Assembly: GCA_002376235.1 (NCBI GenBank)
Contig: DFNX01000014.1
Span: 107,957-124,953, forward strand
Direction of reading: 5' to 3'
DNA length: 16,997 bases
From: Neorhizobium sp. UBA3556
GTDB taxonomy: Bacteria > Pseudomonadota > Alphaproteobacteria > Rhizobiales > Rhizobiaceae
Below the pieces are notes generated by a model that had not been told where the DNA came from, made no database searches, and worked only from the letters and a program-made list of their open reading frames with translations. Below, piece by piece: positions 1 through 7,116 of the stretch; position 1 is the stretch's first letter; the number at the start of each line of letters is the position of its first letter. The position numbers and the translations under genes are program-made.

Positions 1-21
1 TGCATAAAGGATGAGACAGAA

Positions 22-52
22 AGACGCCCGGAGCGATGTGCTCCGGGCGTCT
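22..52 (-). terminator. Rho-independent terminator of the aroQ-accB-accC unit
   Basis: A perfect 13-bp inverted repeat has arms at 22-34 (AGACGCCCGGAGC) and 40-52 around a 5-nt loop. Read on the minus strand it follows the accC stop codon by a few bases and continues into a modest T-rich tail (TTTCTGTCTC). The stem is very strong and GC-rich. The T tract is imperfect, so some readthrough into whatever lies left of the window is possible. Confidence 0.8.
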
Positions 53-59
53 ATTATAA

Positions 60-1406
60 TCAGTGTTCGTTGCCGCCGGCCAGATAGTTTTCCAGCCAGT
101 GAATGTCGTAGTCACCCTTCAATATGTCGGGGTTTTTGACAAGGTCCTGGAAGAGCGGCAGCGTAGTCTTGATACCGTCGACGACGAATTCGTCCAGCAC
201 GCGGCCGAGGCGCTTGATGCACTCCTCACGTGTCCGGCCATGTACGATCAGCTTGCCGATCAGGCTGTCATAGTAAGGCGGGATCTTGTAGCCGGCATAG
301 ACGCCCGAATCGACGCGAACACCAAGGCCGCCCGGAGCGTGGAAATGTGTGATCGTGCCGGGCGAGGGAACGAAGGTCCGCGGGTCCTCGGCATTGATAC
401 GGCACTCGATCGCGTGACCCTGGAACTTGATCTCTTCCTGGGTAACAGAAAGCCCGTCGCCGGAAGCGACACGGATCTGCTCGTGCACGAGATCGATATT
501 GGTGATCGCCTCGGTGATCGGGTGTTCCACCTGCAGACGGGTGTTCATTTCGATGAAATAGAACTCGCCGTTTTCGTAGAGGAACTCGATCGTACCGGCA
601 CCGCGATACTTCATCTTTTTCATCGCGTCGGCGCAGATCTGGCCGATCTTCATGCGCTGCTCGACATCAAGGGCAGGGGAGTTTGCTTCTTCCCAGACCT
701 TCTGGTGGCGACGCTGCAGCGAGCAGTCGCGTTCGCCGAGATGGATCGCATTGCCTTCACCGTCACCGACGACTTGGATTTCGATATGCCGCGGCTTGCC
801 GAGGTACTTTTCCATGTAGACGGCGCCGTTGCCGAACGCGGCAAGCGCTTCGGTGCGGGCAGTGTTGAAGGCTTCTTCGAGGTCGGCTTCGGTCTTGGCG
901 ACCTTCATGCCGCGTCCGCCACCACCGGCCGTCGCCTTGATCAGGACCGGGAAGCCGATGCTTCTGCCGATCTCGAGAGCGTTTTCCGGCGTGACTTCGC
1001 CCTCGGAGCCCGGGACGACCGGGATGCCGAGTTCGACAGCCGTCTGCTTGGCGGTGATCTTGTCACCCATCAGGCGGATATGCTCGGCGGTCGGACCAAT
1101 GAAGGTGATGCCGTGCGCTTCGAGGATTTCCGCGAACTTGGCATTTTCCGACAGGAAGCCGTAGCCCGGATGCACGGCGTCTGCGCCGGTGATCTCGCAG
1201 GCTGCAACGATCTGGTGGATGTTGAGATAGCTTTCGCGCGACGGCGGAGGGCCGATGCACACGCTCTCGTCGGCGAGGCGCACATGCATGGCGTCCGCAT
1301 CGGCCGTGGAATGCACGGCGACCGTTGCGATACCGAGTTCCTTGGCGGCTCTCAGGACACGCAGCGCGATCTCACCGCGATTGGCTATGAGGATCTTGGA
1401 AATCAT
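60..1406 (-). CDS. accC: biotin carboxylase subunit of acetyl-CoA carboxylase
   Basis: AccC performs the ATP- and bicarbonate-dependent carboxylation of biotin carried on AccB, the first half-reaction of acetyl-CoA carboxylase in fatty acid synthesis. The 448-aa protein has the full biotin-carboxylase layout: an N-terminal pre-ATP-grasp domain opening with ILIANRGEIA, an ATP-grasp domain with the glycine-rich loop GGGGRG at residues 161-166 preceded by Lys157, RHIEIQ at 206-211, the ERDCSLQRRHQK stretch at 225-236, and catalytic FIEMNTRLQVEHP at 284-296. Length matches the family. The start follows a Shine-Dalgarno-like AAGG that overlaps the accB stop codon. accC begins 10 nt after accB ends, so the two are almost certainly co-transcribed and probably translationally coupled. 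No missing catalytic residue is seen. Confidence 0.98.
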   Translation of the reverse strand: MISKILIANRGEIALRVLRAAKELGIATVAVHSTADADAMHVRLADESVCIGPPPSRESYLNIHQIVAACEITGADAVHPGYGFLSENAKFAEILEAHGITFIGPTAEHIRLMGDKITAKQTAVELGIPVVPGSEGEVTPENALEIGRSIGFPVLIKATAGGGGRGMKVAKTEADLEEAFNTARTEALAAFGNGAVYMEKYLGKPRHIEIQVVGDGEGNAIHLGERDCSLQRRHQKVWEEANSPALDVEQRMKIGQICADAMKKMKYRGAGTIEFLYENGEFYFIEMNTRLQVEHPITEAITNIDLVHEQIRVASGDGLSVTQEEIKFQGHAIECRINAEDPRTFVPSPGTITHFHAPGGLGVRVDSGVYAGYKIPPYYDSLIGKLIVHGRTREECIKRLGRVLDEFVVDGIKTTLPLFQDLVKNPDILKGDYDIHWLENYLAGGNEH

Positions 1407-1416
1407 GAAAAGCGCC

Positions 1417-1884
1417 TTACTCGACGATGACGAGCGGCTGACCGTATTCCACGGGCTGCCCGTCGGTGATCAGGATTTCCGTGACCTTGCCGGAGCGCGG
1501 TGCGGGAATCTGGTTCATGGTCTTCATCGCTTCGATGATGAGCAGCGTCTGGCCTTCCTTCACGGTCGCGCCGACTTCGATGAATGCCTTGGCGCCAGGT
1601 GCAGGTGCAAGATAGGCGGTTCCAACCATCGGGGCGGTGACCGCGTTCTTGTTGTCGGCTGCTGCGACCGGAGCCGCAGCGGCAGGTGCTGCGGCAACGG
1701 GTGCTGCAGCGACCGGAGCAGCAGCGGCGATCGGAGCCTGTACGTACTGCGTTGCCGAAGCGCGCGAAACGCGGATGCGCAGATCATCCTGCTCGACTTC
1801 GATCTCGGTGAGATCGGTATCGTTGAGGATGTCAGCGAGGTCGCGGATCAGTCCCTTGTCGATCCCGTTCTTCTTCTCAGACAT
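1417..1884 (-). CDS. accB: biotin carboxyl carrier protein of acetyl-CoA carboxylase
   Basis: AccB carries the biotin that shuttles the carboxyl group from biotin carboxylase (AccC) to the carboxyltransferase (AccAD) in fatty acid synthesis. The 155-aa protein has a short N-terminal domain (about 1-47), a flexible Ala/Pro/Val-rich linker (about 48-77), and a C-terminal biotinyl domain (about 80-155). The domain contains the canonical EAMKTMN motif, with Lys121 as the biotinylation site. It lies between aroQ (29 nt upstream) and accC (10 nt downstream) on the same strand. The start ATG is preceded by a TAGGG ribosome-binding element. Length and layout are normal for the family. Confidence 0.97.
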   Translation of the reverse strand: MSEKKNGIDKGLIRDLADILNDTDLTEIEVEQDDLRIRVSRASATQYVQAPIAAAAPVAAAPVAAAPAAAAPVAAADNKNAVTAPMVGTAYLAPAPGAKAFIEVGATVKEGQTLLIIEAMKTMNQIPAPRSGKVTEILITDGQPVEYGQPLVIVE

Positions 1885-1913
1885 GGCAAACCCTATTGTT
1901 CTGTTTTATCTTG

Positions 1914-2351
1914 TCAGGCGGTTGTGTATTTCAAGGCATGGAGAGCCAGAATGTAGCTCGCCGTACCGAAGCCGCAGATGACGCCCTTGGCGGCCGGTGC
2001 GATCATCGAATGATGGCGAAACTCTTCCCGTGCATGAACATTCGAGATGTGCAGTTCGATGACCGGCACCGACACCGCCTTGATCGCATCGTGGAGTGCG
2101 ATCGACGTGTGGGTATAGGCACCGGCATTGATGGCGACGCCAACGGCTTTCTCGCCGGCCTCGTGAATCCAGTCGATCAGTGCGCCCTCATGGTTGCTCT
2201 GCCGGAAATCGACATCGAAACCAAGTTCCTTGCCTGCAGCAATGCATTGCTGCTGAATGTCGTTCAGCGTCTGCCCGCCATAGATGCCTGGCTCTCTTTT
2301 GCCCAGCATGTTGAGGTTGGGGCCGTTGAGGACGAAAATCGTCTTGCTCAT
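1914..2351 (-). CDS. aroQ: 3-dehydroquinate dehydratase, type II
   Basis: AroQ dehydrates 3-dehydroquinate to 3-dehydroshikimate in the shikimate pathway to aromatic amino acids. With the start used here the protein is 145 aa, the usual type II size. The family signature is complete: VLNGPNLNMLG near the N-terminus, Tyr24 in the mobile catalytic loop (REPGIYGG), QSNHEG at 51-56, INAGAYTHTSIAL at 74-86, and the catalytic His101 in ELHISN with the R108 region following. An in-frame ATG six codons upstream (2367-2369) would add MEHKIG. I prefer the inner ATG because family members begin close to the TIFVLNGPN stretch. Neither start has a strong ribosome-binding site. It is the first gene of the aroQ-accB-accC set. 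Confidence 0.95.
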   Translation of the reverse strand: MSKTIFVLNGPNLNMLGKREPGIYGGQTLNDIQQQCIAAGKELGFDVDFRQSNHEGALIDWIHEAGEKAVGVAINAGAYTHTSIALHDAIKAVSVPVIELHISNVHAREEFRHHSMIAPAAKGVICGFGTASYILALHALKYTTA

Positions 2352-2376
2352 ACCGATCTTATGTTCCATCCGAATT

Positions 2377-2440
2377 CAGCGGCCACCTATAGACCGGTAG
2401 GGCGGCAAGGGAAAGCCCCCGCCGCGCCGAAAGGCCGCTG
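2377..2440. repeat. nested inverted repeat between the dsbA-like gene and aroQ
   Basis: In the 140-nt gap upstream of aroQ, CAGCGGCC (2377-2384) is perfectly repeated in inverted form as GGCCGCTG (2433-2440). Between them GGCGG (2401-2405) can pair with CCGCC (2419-2423). On the minus strand this would fold into a nested hairpin in the aroQ leader or in readthrough RNA from the dsbA-like gene. No T tract follows, so it is not a typical intrinsic terminator. Its function is unknown. Confidence 0.4.
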
Positions 2441-2491
2441 GTCCACTAATCGATTCGCGATTCGTCGAAGAGGTCGGAAAACCGGCTTGTC

Positions 2492-3250
2492 TCAGCAGCT
2501 TGCCTTGCCGCAGGAGCGGACATTGCCGACCTTTTCCTCGATCTGCTGCAGGCCAACGGCGCCGAACACCGCTTCATCACCCACGATATAGGTCGGTGTA
2601 CCGGTAATCCCGATCGCATTTGCCAGCTGATAGGCCTGGCGAACGATGTCATCATTCGGCTTCTCGGTCATCGTCTTGCGGATCGCAGCCTCGTCGACGC
2701 CGAGTTCGGCCGCAACCGAAATAGCGGTCGCTTCCGACGCATGCTCCTGGCCGACAAGGAGCTCGCGGTGGAATTTCGAATATTTCTCGGGCGCGAGGAT
2801 GCGTACAGCATCCGCAACCTTGTGCGCCGCCATGGAATCGGGGCCGAGGATCGGGAATTCCTTCAGCACGAAACGGATATTCTTGTCCTTGGCGAGGATT
2901 TCGTCCATGTCGCCCATGGCGCGCTTGCAGTAGCCGCAATTGTAATCGAAGAATTCGACCACAGTGACGTCGCCCTTGGGATTGCCTAGCACGATGTCGC
3001 TCGGGGACGAGAAGATCTCATCCTTGTAGGCGGAGACTGCCTTGGTCGATTGATCGACGCGCTGGGCCTGTTGCTTGGCTTCCAGCGCATTCTGAACCTC
3101 GATCATCACTTCCGGGTTCTGGATCAGATATTCGCGGATGAACGCGCCCATTTCCTTCTTCTGGTTGTCGTCGAGCGCGACAGCAGGAGCGGTGGCAAGT
3201 GAAACGGCCAGAACCGTGCCGGCGGCGAGCGTTTTGAACAGGCGTGTCAT
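2492..3250 (-). CDS. periplasmic DsbA-family thiol:disulfide oxidoreductase
   Basis: The predicted 252-aa exported thioredoxin-fold protein should form or rearrange disulfides in periplasmic proteins. Residues 1-25 form a signal peptide ending in AVA. Residues about 26-70 form a charged helical segment resembling the N-terminal oligomerisation region of ScsC-type proteins. The thioredoxin fold carries the redox motif CGYC at 105-108 (after VVEFFDYN) and the cis-proline loop TGTPT with Pro219. Two further cysteines, C247 and C252, sit at the extreme C-terminus. The start at 3250 is chosen because an AAGAGGA Shine-Dalgarno lies 5 nt upstream and the signal peptide begins there; an in-frame start 34 codons upstream lacks both. 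A strong terminator separates it from rne, so it has its own promoter, which I could not identify. Whether it is an oxidase or an isomerase cannot be told from sequence. Confidence 0.93.
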   Translation of the reverse strand: MTRLFKTLAAGTVLAVSLATAPAVALDDNQKKEMGAFIREYLIQNPEVMIEVQNALEAKQQAQRVDQSTKAVSAYKDEIFSSPSDIVLGNPKGDVTVVEFFDYNCGYCKRAMGDMDEILAKDKNIRFVLKEFPILGPDSMAAHKVADAVRILAPEKYSKFHRELLVGQEHASEATAISVAAELGVDEAAIRKTMTEKPNDDIVRQAYQLANAIGITGTPTYIVGDEAVFGAVGLQQIEEKVGNVRSCGKASC

Positions 3251-3481
3251 AAAATTCCTCTTGAAGCTTGGCGACGCGAATTCGGGCCACCCGCATATCA
3301 TCCGCAGTAAGGCTAAGGCAGATGGCGGACAGGCGAAACAGAAAATCGTCATTGCGACATGGGGAAGGCTTCACATCTGTGTAAAACACGAGACCGTCGA
3401 AAGACGTATTGCCGCATGAAATCCAGTAGCTTGCAGGCATTTCCTGAATCACTTTGACAGTAACGGCGTCGATACGCGCAA

Positions 3482-3509
3482 AAAAATGGCCGCGTTAGCG
3501 GCCATTTTT
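3482..3509 (-). terminator. bidirectional-looking Rho-independent terminator downstream of rne
   Basis: ATGGCCGC (3486-3493) and GCGGCCAT (3498-3505) pair around a GTTA loop. The stem is flanked by an A run on one side and a T run on the other, so the hairpin reads as a terminator on either strand. It lies 21 nt past the rne stop codon, and the T tract on the minus strand fits termination of rne. There is no plus-strand gene ending here. Confidence 0.9.
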
Positions 3510-3530
3510 CTCAATTGATATCGGCAGTTC

Positions 3531-6455
3531 TCAGAAGAACCCGCGGCGTTGCCACCATCCGGCCTTCTTCGGCTTGGCCGCGTCATCCTCGCCTTCCGGA
3601 GCAGAATTGACGTCGGAGCTCTTCACCACAGCCTCGCTTGAGGAAGAAATGTTGGAGGCGCGGTTGGCGCGCGCCGGCTTTGCCTCTTTTTCTTCGGTGG
3701 CTGCAGCTTCAACCAAAGGAGCTTCGACAACTGCTTCTTCTGCCTTGGTTTCGACTACAGGAGCAGCTTCAACCGGCTCGGCAACAACCTCTGCCACCGG
3801 AGCAGCTTCGGCCTCAGCTGCCGCAGCGGCGGCCGCCGCTGCTTCGGCTTCGATCGCCTTCTTGCTGCGACGCGCACGCTTCGGCTTCGCCGGCGGCTCG
3901 ACCTCTGCGGCAGGTTCTGCAGGTGCAGATTCCGCAACCGTCTCCGCCGGTGTCTGTTCTGCAGCTTCAACCACGACCTCGACAACCTCGCTCACAGGAG
4001 CGGCATCATCGGTTACGGTCTCGGCATCACCCTCGCCATCGAAGCTGGCTTCCACACCCTCTTCGCCATTGCGGTTGCGACGTCCGCCACGCTTGCCACG
4101 ACGACGGCGCTTGCGGCGGCCGTTTTCGTCGGTTTCCGAATCGGCGGAAGCGTCAACGTCAGCGGATGTTTCGACGGCATCATCCTCGCTCTCGTCATCG
4201 CCATCCTCGGCGTCCTCGGAGATCTGCTCGACATTACCATTCTCTGCCTGGGCATCGCCGTTGCGCTCACCATTGCGGTTGCGACGACGACGGCGGCGCT
4301 TGCGCTTGCGACCGTTCTGGTCATCGCCTTCGGCACGTTCCGGCTTGCTGACAGCCTTGGCTGGCTCAAGTTCGTTTTCTTCTTCGTCTTCTTCCATCTC
4401 GATGACGACATCGTCGTCTTCTTCGACCGGGATGGCAGCAAACTGCATCAGGCTTTCGATCTTGACCGGGCTCTCGACAGCTTCGCCGCGATCGATGGCA
4501 AAATGGGTCGAGCCGATGCTGACGTCGGATTCGATGAAGATCGAAACGCCGAAGCGGTTTTCGTAATCGACCACGGTGCCGCGCTTATGGTTCAGCAGGA
4601 AGAGCGCGATGTCCGGGGTGGTGCGCACGGTGATGTCGTGCGTTGTGTTCTTCAAGAGATATTCCTCGATGCCACGCAGCACGTGCAGGGCAACGGAGGA
4701 CTGCGAACGGACATGGCCAGTGCCGCCGCAATGCGAGCAGATCTGCGTCGTCGATTCGAGAACCGAGGCGCGGATGCGCTGGCGCGACATTTCGAGAAGA
4801 CCGAAATGCGAGATACGGCCGACCTGGATGCGAGCACGGTCGTTCTTCAGGCAATCCTTCAGCTTCTTCTCGACGGCGCGGTTGTTGCGCTTTTCTTCCA
4901 TGTCGATGAAGTCGATGACGATCAGGCCGGCAAGGTCGCGCAGGCGAAGCTGACGCGCAACTTCCTCAGCGGCCTCAAGGTTCGTCTGCAATGCCGTGTC
5001 TTCGATCGAATGCTCGCGGGTGGAGCGACCGGAGTTGACATCGACAGCCACCAACGCTTCCGTCTGGTTGATGATCAGGTATCCACCGGACTTCAGCGTT
5101 ACCTGCGGCTGCAACATGCGGTCAAGCTGCGCCTCGATGCCTGAGCGCGAGAAGATCGGGTGCAGGTCACGGTAAGGCTGAACCACCTTGGCGTGGCTCG
5201 GCATCAGCATTTTCATGAAGTCTTTCGCTTCACGATAGCCATCTTCGCCGGACACGATGATCTCGCCGATATCCTTGTTGTAGAGGTCACGGATCGAGCG
5301 CTTGATCAGCGAGCCTTCTTCATAAACGAGGCAAGGCGCGGTCGACTGCAGCGTCAGCGTCCGGACGTTTTCCCACAGGCGCATCAGGTATTCGAAGTCG
5401 CGCTTGACTTCGACGCGGGTACGGTTGGCACCGGCTGTGCGCAGGATGACGCCCATGCCCTGCGGCACGTCCAGCTCCTTGGCAATCTCCTTGAGGCGCT
5501 TGCGGTCCTGCGGCTGGGTGATCTTGCGGGAAATGCCGCCGCCACGCGCCGTGTTCGGCATCAGGACCGAGTAACGGCCTGCCAGCGACAGATAGGTGGT
5601 GAGTGCTGCACCCTTGTTGCCGCGCTCTTCCTTGGCGACCTGAACGAGCAGGATCTGGCGACGCTTGATGACTTCCTGGATGCGGTACTGCTTGCGCGGC
5701 TTGCGCACGACGCGATCCGGAACCTCTTCCATGGCGTCTTCGGCGCCAACGGACTCGATGACTTCCTTTTCGTGGTTGTCGTCATCGTCGTCATCATCGT
5801 CGCTGTCATGACCACGACGCGCATCGACATCCTCGGAGATCGAATCGGTGTCGATCATCGCGGCCATGCTTTCGGGCGTCGAATCGTCGGCGTCTTCCGC
5901 AGGTGCGCTTTCAGCCGTTTCGGCGACAGCTTCTTCCGCAGCGGGTTCCACGACCTTCTTGCGCGAACGGGTGCGCTTCGGCTTGGCCTTCTTTTCAGGC
6001 TCGGCTTCTGCCGCGGCAGTTTCTGCGGCGGGAGCTTCCGCTGTCTTTACCGTTTCTGTGGCTGCAACTGCAGGTGTTTCAGCCGTTGCAATGCCGACAT
6101 CCGGCTGTTCCTCGTTGGCAAGGTCGACCACCGGATCGGCGGAATCCGCCTCGGCGATCTTGCGCTGATCTTCAGCTTCCTGCTGCATCAGCGCCTGTCG
6201 GTCCGCGAGCGGGATCTGGTAATAGTCGGGATGGATTTCCGCGAATGCAAGGAAACCATGACGGTTACCGCCGTAATCGACGAAAGCCGCCTGAAGCGAA
6301 GGTTCTACGCGGGTTACCTTGGCGAGGTAGATATTGCCGCGGATCTGCTTCTTGTGCTGAGATTCGAAATCGAATTCTTCGATGCGGTTGCCGCGAACGA
6401 CAACTACGCGCGTCTCCTCTTCGTGAGACGCATCGATAAGCATTTTGTCTGCCAT
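3531..6455 (-). CDS. rne: ribonuclease E
   Basis: RNase E is the endoribonuclease that starts mRNA decay, processes rRNA and tRNA precursors, and scaffolds the degradosome. The 974-aa protein opens with an S1 domain (about 20-80 and 254-300) split by an acidic/Ala-rich insertion (about 91-253) that includes eight or more consecutive Asp residues. The catalytic core follows, with metal-binding Asp472 in VDVNSGR and Asp515 in VIDFIDM, and the Zn-link cysteines in CSHCGGTG (573-576). The C-terminal half is low-complexity: Arg-rich clusters at about 716-727 and 780-795, an Ala run near 872-880, and a terminal GWWQRRGFF. The start at 6455 is chosen because AGGAG lies about 10 nt upstream and MADKMLIDA begins the conserved region; an in-frame start 67 codons upstream adds unrelated sequence. 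Its long structured leader suggests autoregulation as known for E. coli rne (inference). Confidence 0.97.
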   Translation of the reverse strand: MADKMLIDASHEEETRVVVVRGNRIEEFDFESQHKKQIRGNIYLAKVTRVEPSLQAAFVDYGGNRHGFLAFAEIHPDYYQIPLADRQALMQQEAEDQRKIAEADSADPVVDLANEEQPDVGIATAETPAVAATETVKTAEAPAAETAAAEAEPEKKAKPKRTRSRKKVVEPAAEEAVAETAESAPAEDADDSTPESMAAMIDTDSISEDVDARRGHDSDDDDDDDDNHEKEVIESVGAEDAMEEVPDRVVRKPRKQYRIQEVIKRRQILLVQVAKEERGNKGAALTTYLSLAGRYSVLMPNTARGGGISRKITQPQDRKRLKEIAKELDVPQGMGVILRTAGANRTRVEVKRDFEYLMRLWENVRTLTLQSTAPCLVYEEGSLIKRSIRDLYNKDIGEIIVSGEDGYREAKDFMKMLMPSHAKVVQPYRDLHPIFSRSGIEAQLDRMLQPQVTLKSGGYLIINQTEALVAVDVNSGRSTREHSIEDTALQTNLEAAEEVARQLRLRDLAGLIVIDFIDMEEKRNNRAVEKKLKDCLKNDRARIQVGRISHFGLLEMSRQRIRASVLESTTQICSHCGGTGHVRSQSSVALHVLRGIEEYLLKNTTHDITVRTTPDIALFLLNHKRGTVVDYENRFGVSIFIESDVSIGSTHFAIDRGEAVESPVKIESLMQFAAIPVEEDDDVVIEMEEDEEENELEPAKAVSKPERAEGDDQNGRKRKRRRRRRNRNGERNGDAQAENGNVEQISEDAEDGDDESEDDAVETSADVDASADSETDENGRRKRRRRGKRGGRRNRNGEEGVEASFDGEGDAETVTDDAAPVSEVVEVVVEAAEQTPAETVAESAPAEPAAEVEPPAKPKRARRSKKAIEAEAAAAAAAAAEAEAAPVAEVVAEPVEAAPVVETKAEEAVVEAPLVEAAATEEKEAKPARANRASNISSSSEAVVKSSDVNSAPEGEDDAAKPKKAGWWQRRGFF

Positions 6456-6487
6456 TGAGTTTCTGCTCCTCGGCGCCGCCGTGCAAA

Positions 6488-6525
6488 TGCACGAAAGCCT
6501 GCCGCGAGGACAGGCTCGTAATGCA
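6488..6525 (-). promoter_or_regulatory. proximal hairpin in the rne 5' leader
   Basis: AGCCTG (6496-6501) pairs with CAGGCT (6511-6516) around a 9-nt loop. Beyond small internal loops, CG (6492-6493) pairs with CG (6517-6518) and TGCA (6488-6491) pairs with TGCA (6522-6525), giving about 12 bp in total. It ends 32 nt upstream of the rne start codon, just before the AGGAG ribosome-binding site. Such a leader stem could be a target for RNase E feedback control; that role is inferred. Confidence 0.55.
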
Positions 6526-6578
6526 CAACGGTCATGACGCCGGATAAAGGTGATCCCGCCGGGTCGATGCGAGACGGC

Positions 6579-6623
6579 AACGGGAAGGGCGTAGAGGCCT
6601 TTGGCCTCTTCCTTCTTTCCGTT
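6579..6623 (-). promoter_or_regulatory. distal three-tier stem-loop in the rne 5' leader
   Basis: Three consecutive helices stack: AACGG (6579-6583) with CCGTT (6619-6623), GAAGG (6584-6588) with CCTTC (6611-6615), and AGAGGCC (6593-6599) with GGCCTCT (6603-6609) around a 3-nt loop. That gives 17 bp within 45 nt, interrupted only by a 3-nt bulge (6616-6618) and a 4x1 internal loop. It lies about 120 nt upstream of the rne start on the same strand and is not followed by a T tract on the minus strand. It is best explained as a structured leader RNA element. Confidence 0.6.
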
Positions 6624-6712
6624 ATCTGAAAAACTTGCCGCAACATTAAGGACCAAACGAGAATGACGATAACTGGATCCTGAGATCCGATGGGGTGCTC
6701 CATGCGAGCGGT

Positions 6713-6737
6713 GGGTGGCTAGCCACCCGGTATTTTT
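6713..6737 (+). terminator. terminator-like palindrome with no assigned upstream gene
   Basis: GGGTGGCTAGCCACCC (6713-6728) is a perfect 16-bp palindrome, able to fold as a 6-bp stem with a CTAG loop. On the plus strand a T5 run follows at 6733-6737 after a short GGTA spacer. This resembles an intrinsic terminator on the plus strand, yet no plus-strand gene ends here. The palindrome could equally be a protein-binding site in the divergent region. Confidence 0.35.
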
Positions 6738-7089
6738 CCGGCCGTGACCGGAGTGATCGATTACGCAAGCTTAAAGTGTTGCGACGGCGGATGTTTGCCG
6801 GTACTTGGCGCCAGATCCTTCAAGGCTGGCCAGCCCATCGACACACTATCCCGTCAACCCTCTAACCTCACTGGCGTTGTATGGTTTATCTGTCACAATA
6901 GCAAGGGAAAAGCCGTATCCGCCATATTGTGGATGGATTTAGCCGCCTTATCGAAAGTGGGGTAATAAGCCGCGATTCGTGTTCGTTGCAACAGAAATGC
7001 CTGAAATGCGGGGCTTTTGCAGACGAGGCGGATATCGTGCAACGGATTTGGGAATGAGATACGCTTGAGGTCGAATAAAGGTCTAACAA

Positions 7090-7116
7090 ATGGCAAGCTC
7101 GGCCTCATGCATGTGA
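7090..7116 (+). CDS. putative 8-codon upstream ORF overlapping the amiC start
   Basis: ATG at 7090 is preceded by AAAGG at good spacing (about 8 nt) and opens an 8-codon frame reading MASSASCM, ending in TGA at 7114-7116. It overlaps the amiC ATG at 7107, which lies in another frame and has no ribosome-binding site of its own. The arrangement would allow termination-reinitiation coupling of amiC translation. Translation of this peptide is inferred from the Shine-Dalgarno only; no family is recognisable in so short a peptide. Confidence 0.4.
   Translation: MASSASCM

Larger units (their letters stand above)
6456..7089. other. divergent non-coding region between rne and amiC
   Basis: About 630 bp without a convincing gene. 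It must hold the leader and promoter of rne (minus) and of amiC (plus). Visible structure includes two multi-tier hairpins next to rne (listed separately), GGATC-CTGA-GATCC at 6675-6688, a 16-bp palindrome at 6713-6728, and a 12-bp palindrome GGCTGGCCAGCC at 6824-6835. I see no good sigma-70 hexamer pair on the plus strand. On the minus strand TTAATG, 17 nt and GATAAC, just upstream of the large hairpin, is a weak candidate for the rne promoter. A 73-codon plus-strand frame at 6744-6965 begins with GTG, has no ribosome-binding site and was not accepted. Confidence 0.7.

Noticed and set aside
63..1430. 455-codon plus-strand frame opposite accC
   Set aside because: It is entirely antisense to a clear accC with all catalytic motifs. 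Such frames are common in GC-rich genomes because of codon bias, and no domain is recognisable.
3454..3482. TTGACA on the plus strand as a promoter
   Set aside because: The -35 hexamer is perfect, but there is no -10 element at 16-18 nt. The next feature is the rne terminator and no plus-strand gene follows.
5160..6458. 432-codon plus-strand frame opposite rne
   Set aside because: Antisense shadow of the RNase E N-terminal half; the translation shows low-complexity artefacts and no domain.
6744..6965. 73-codon plus-strand frame in the rne-amiC gap
   Set aside because: It starts at GTG with no Shine-Dalgarno, has no recognisable domain, signal peptide or clear codon bias, and lies in a region that is better explained as leader and regulatory DNA.
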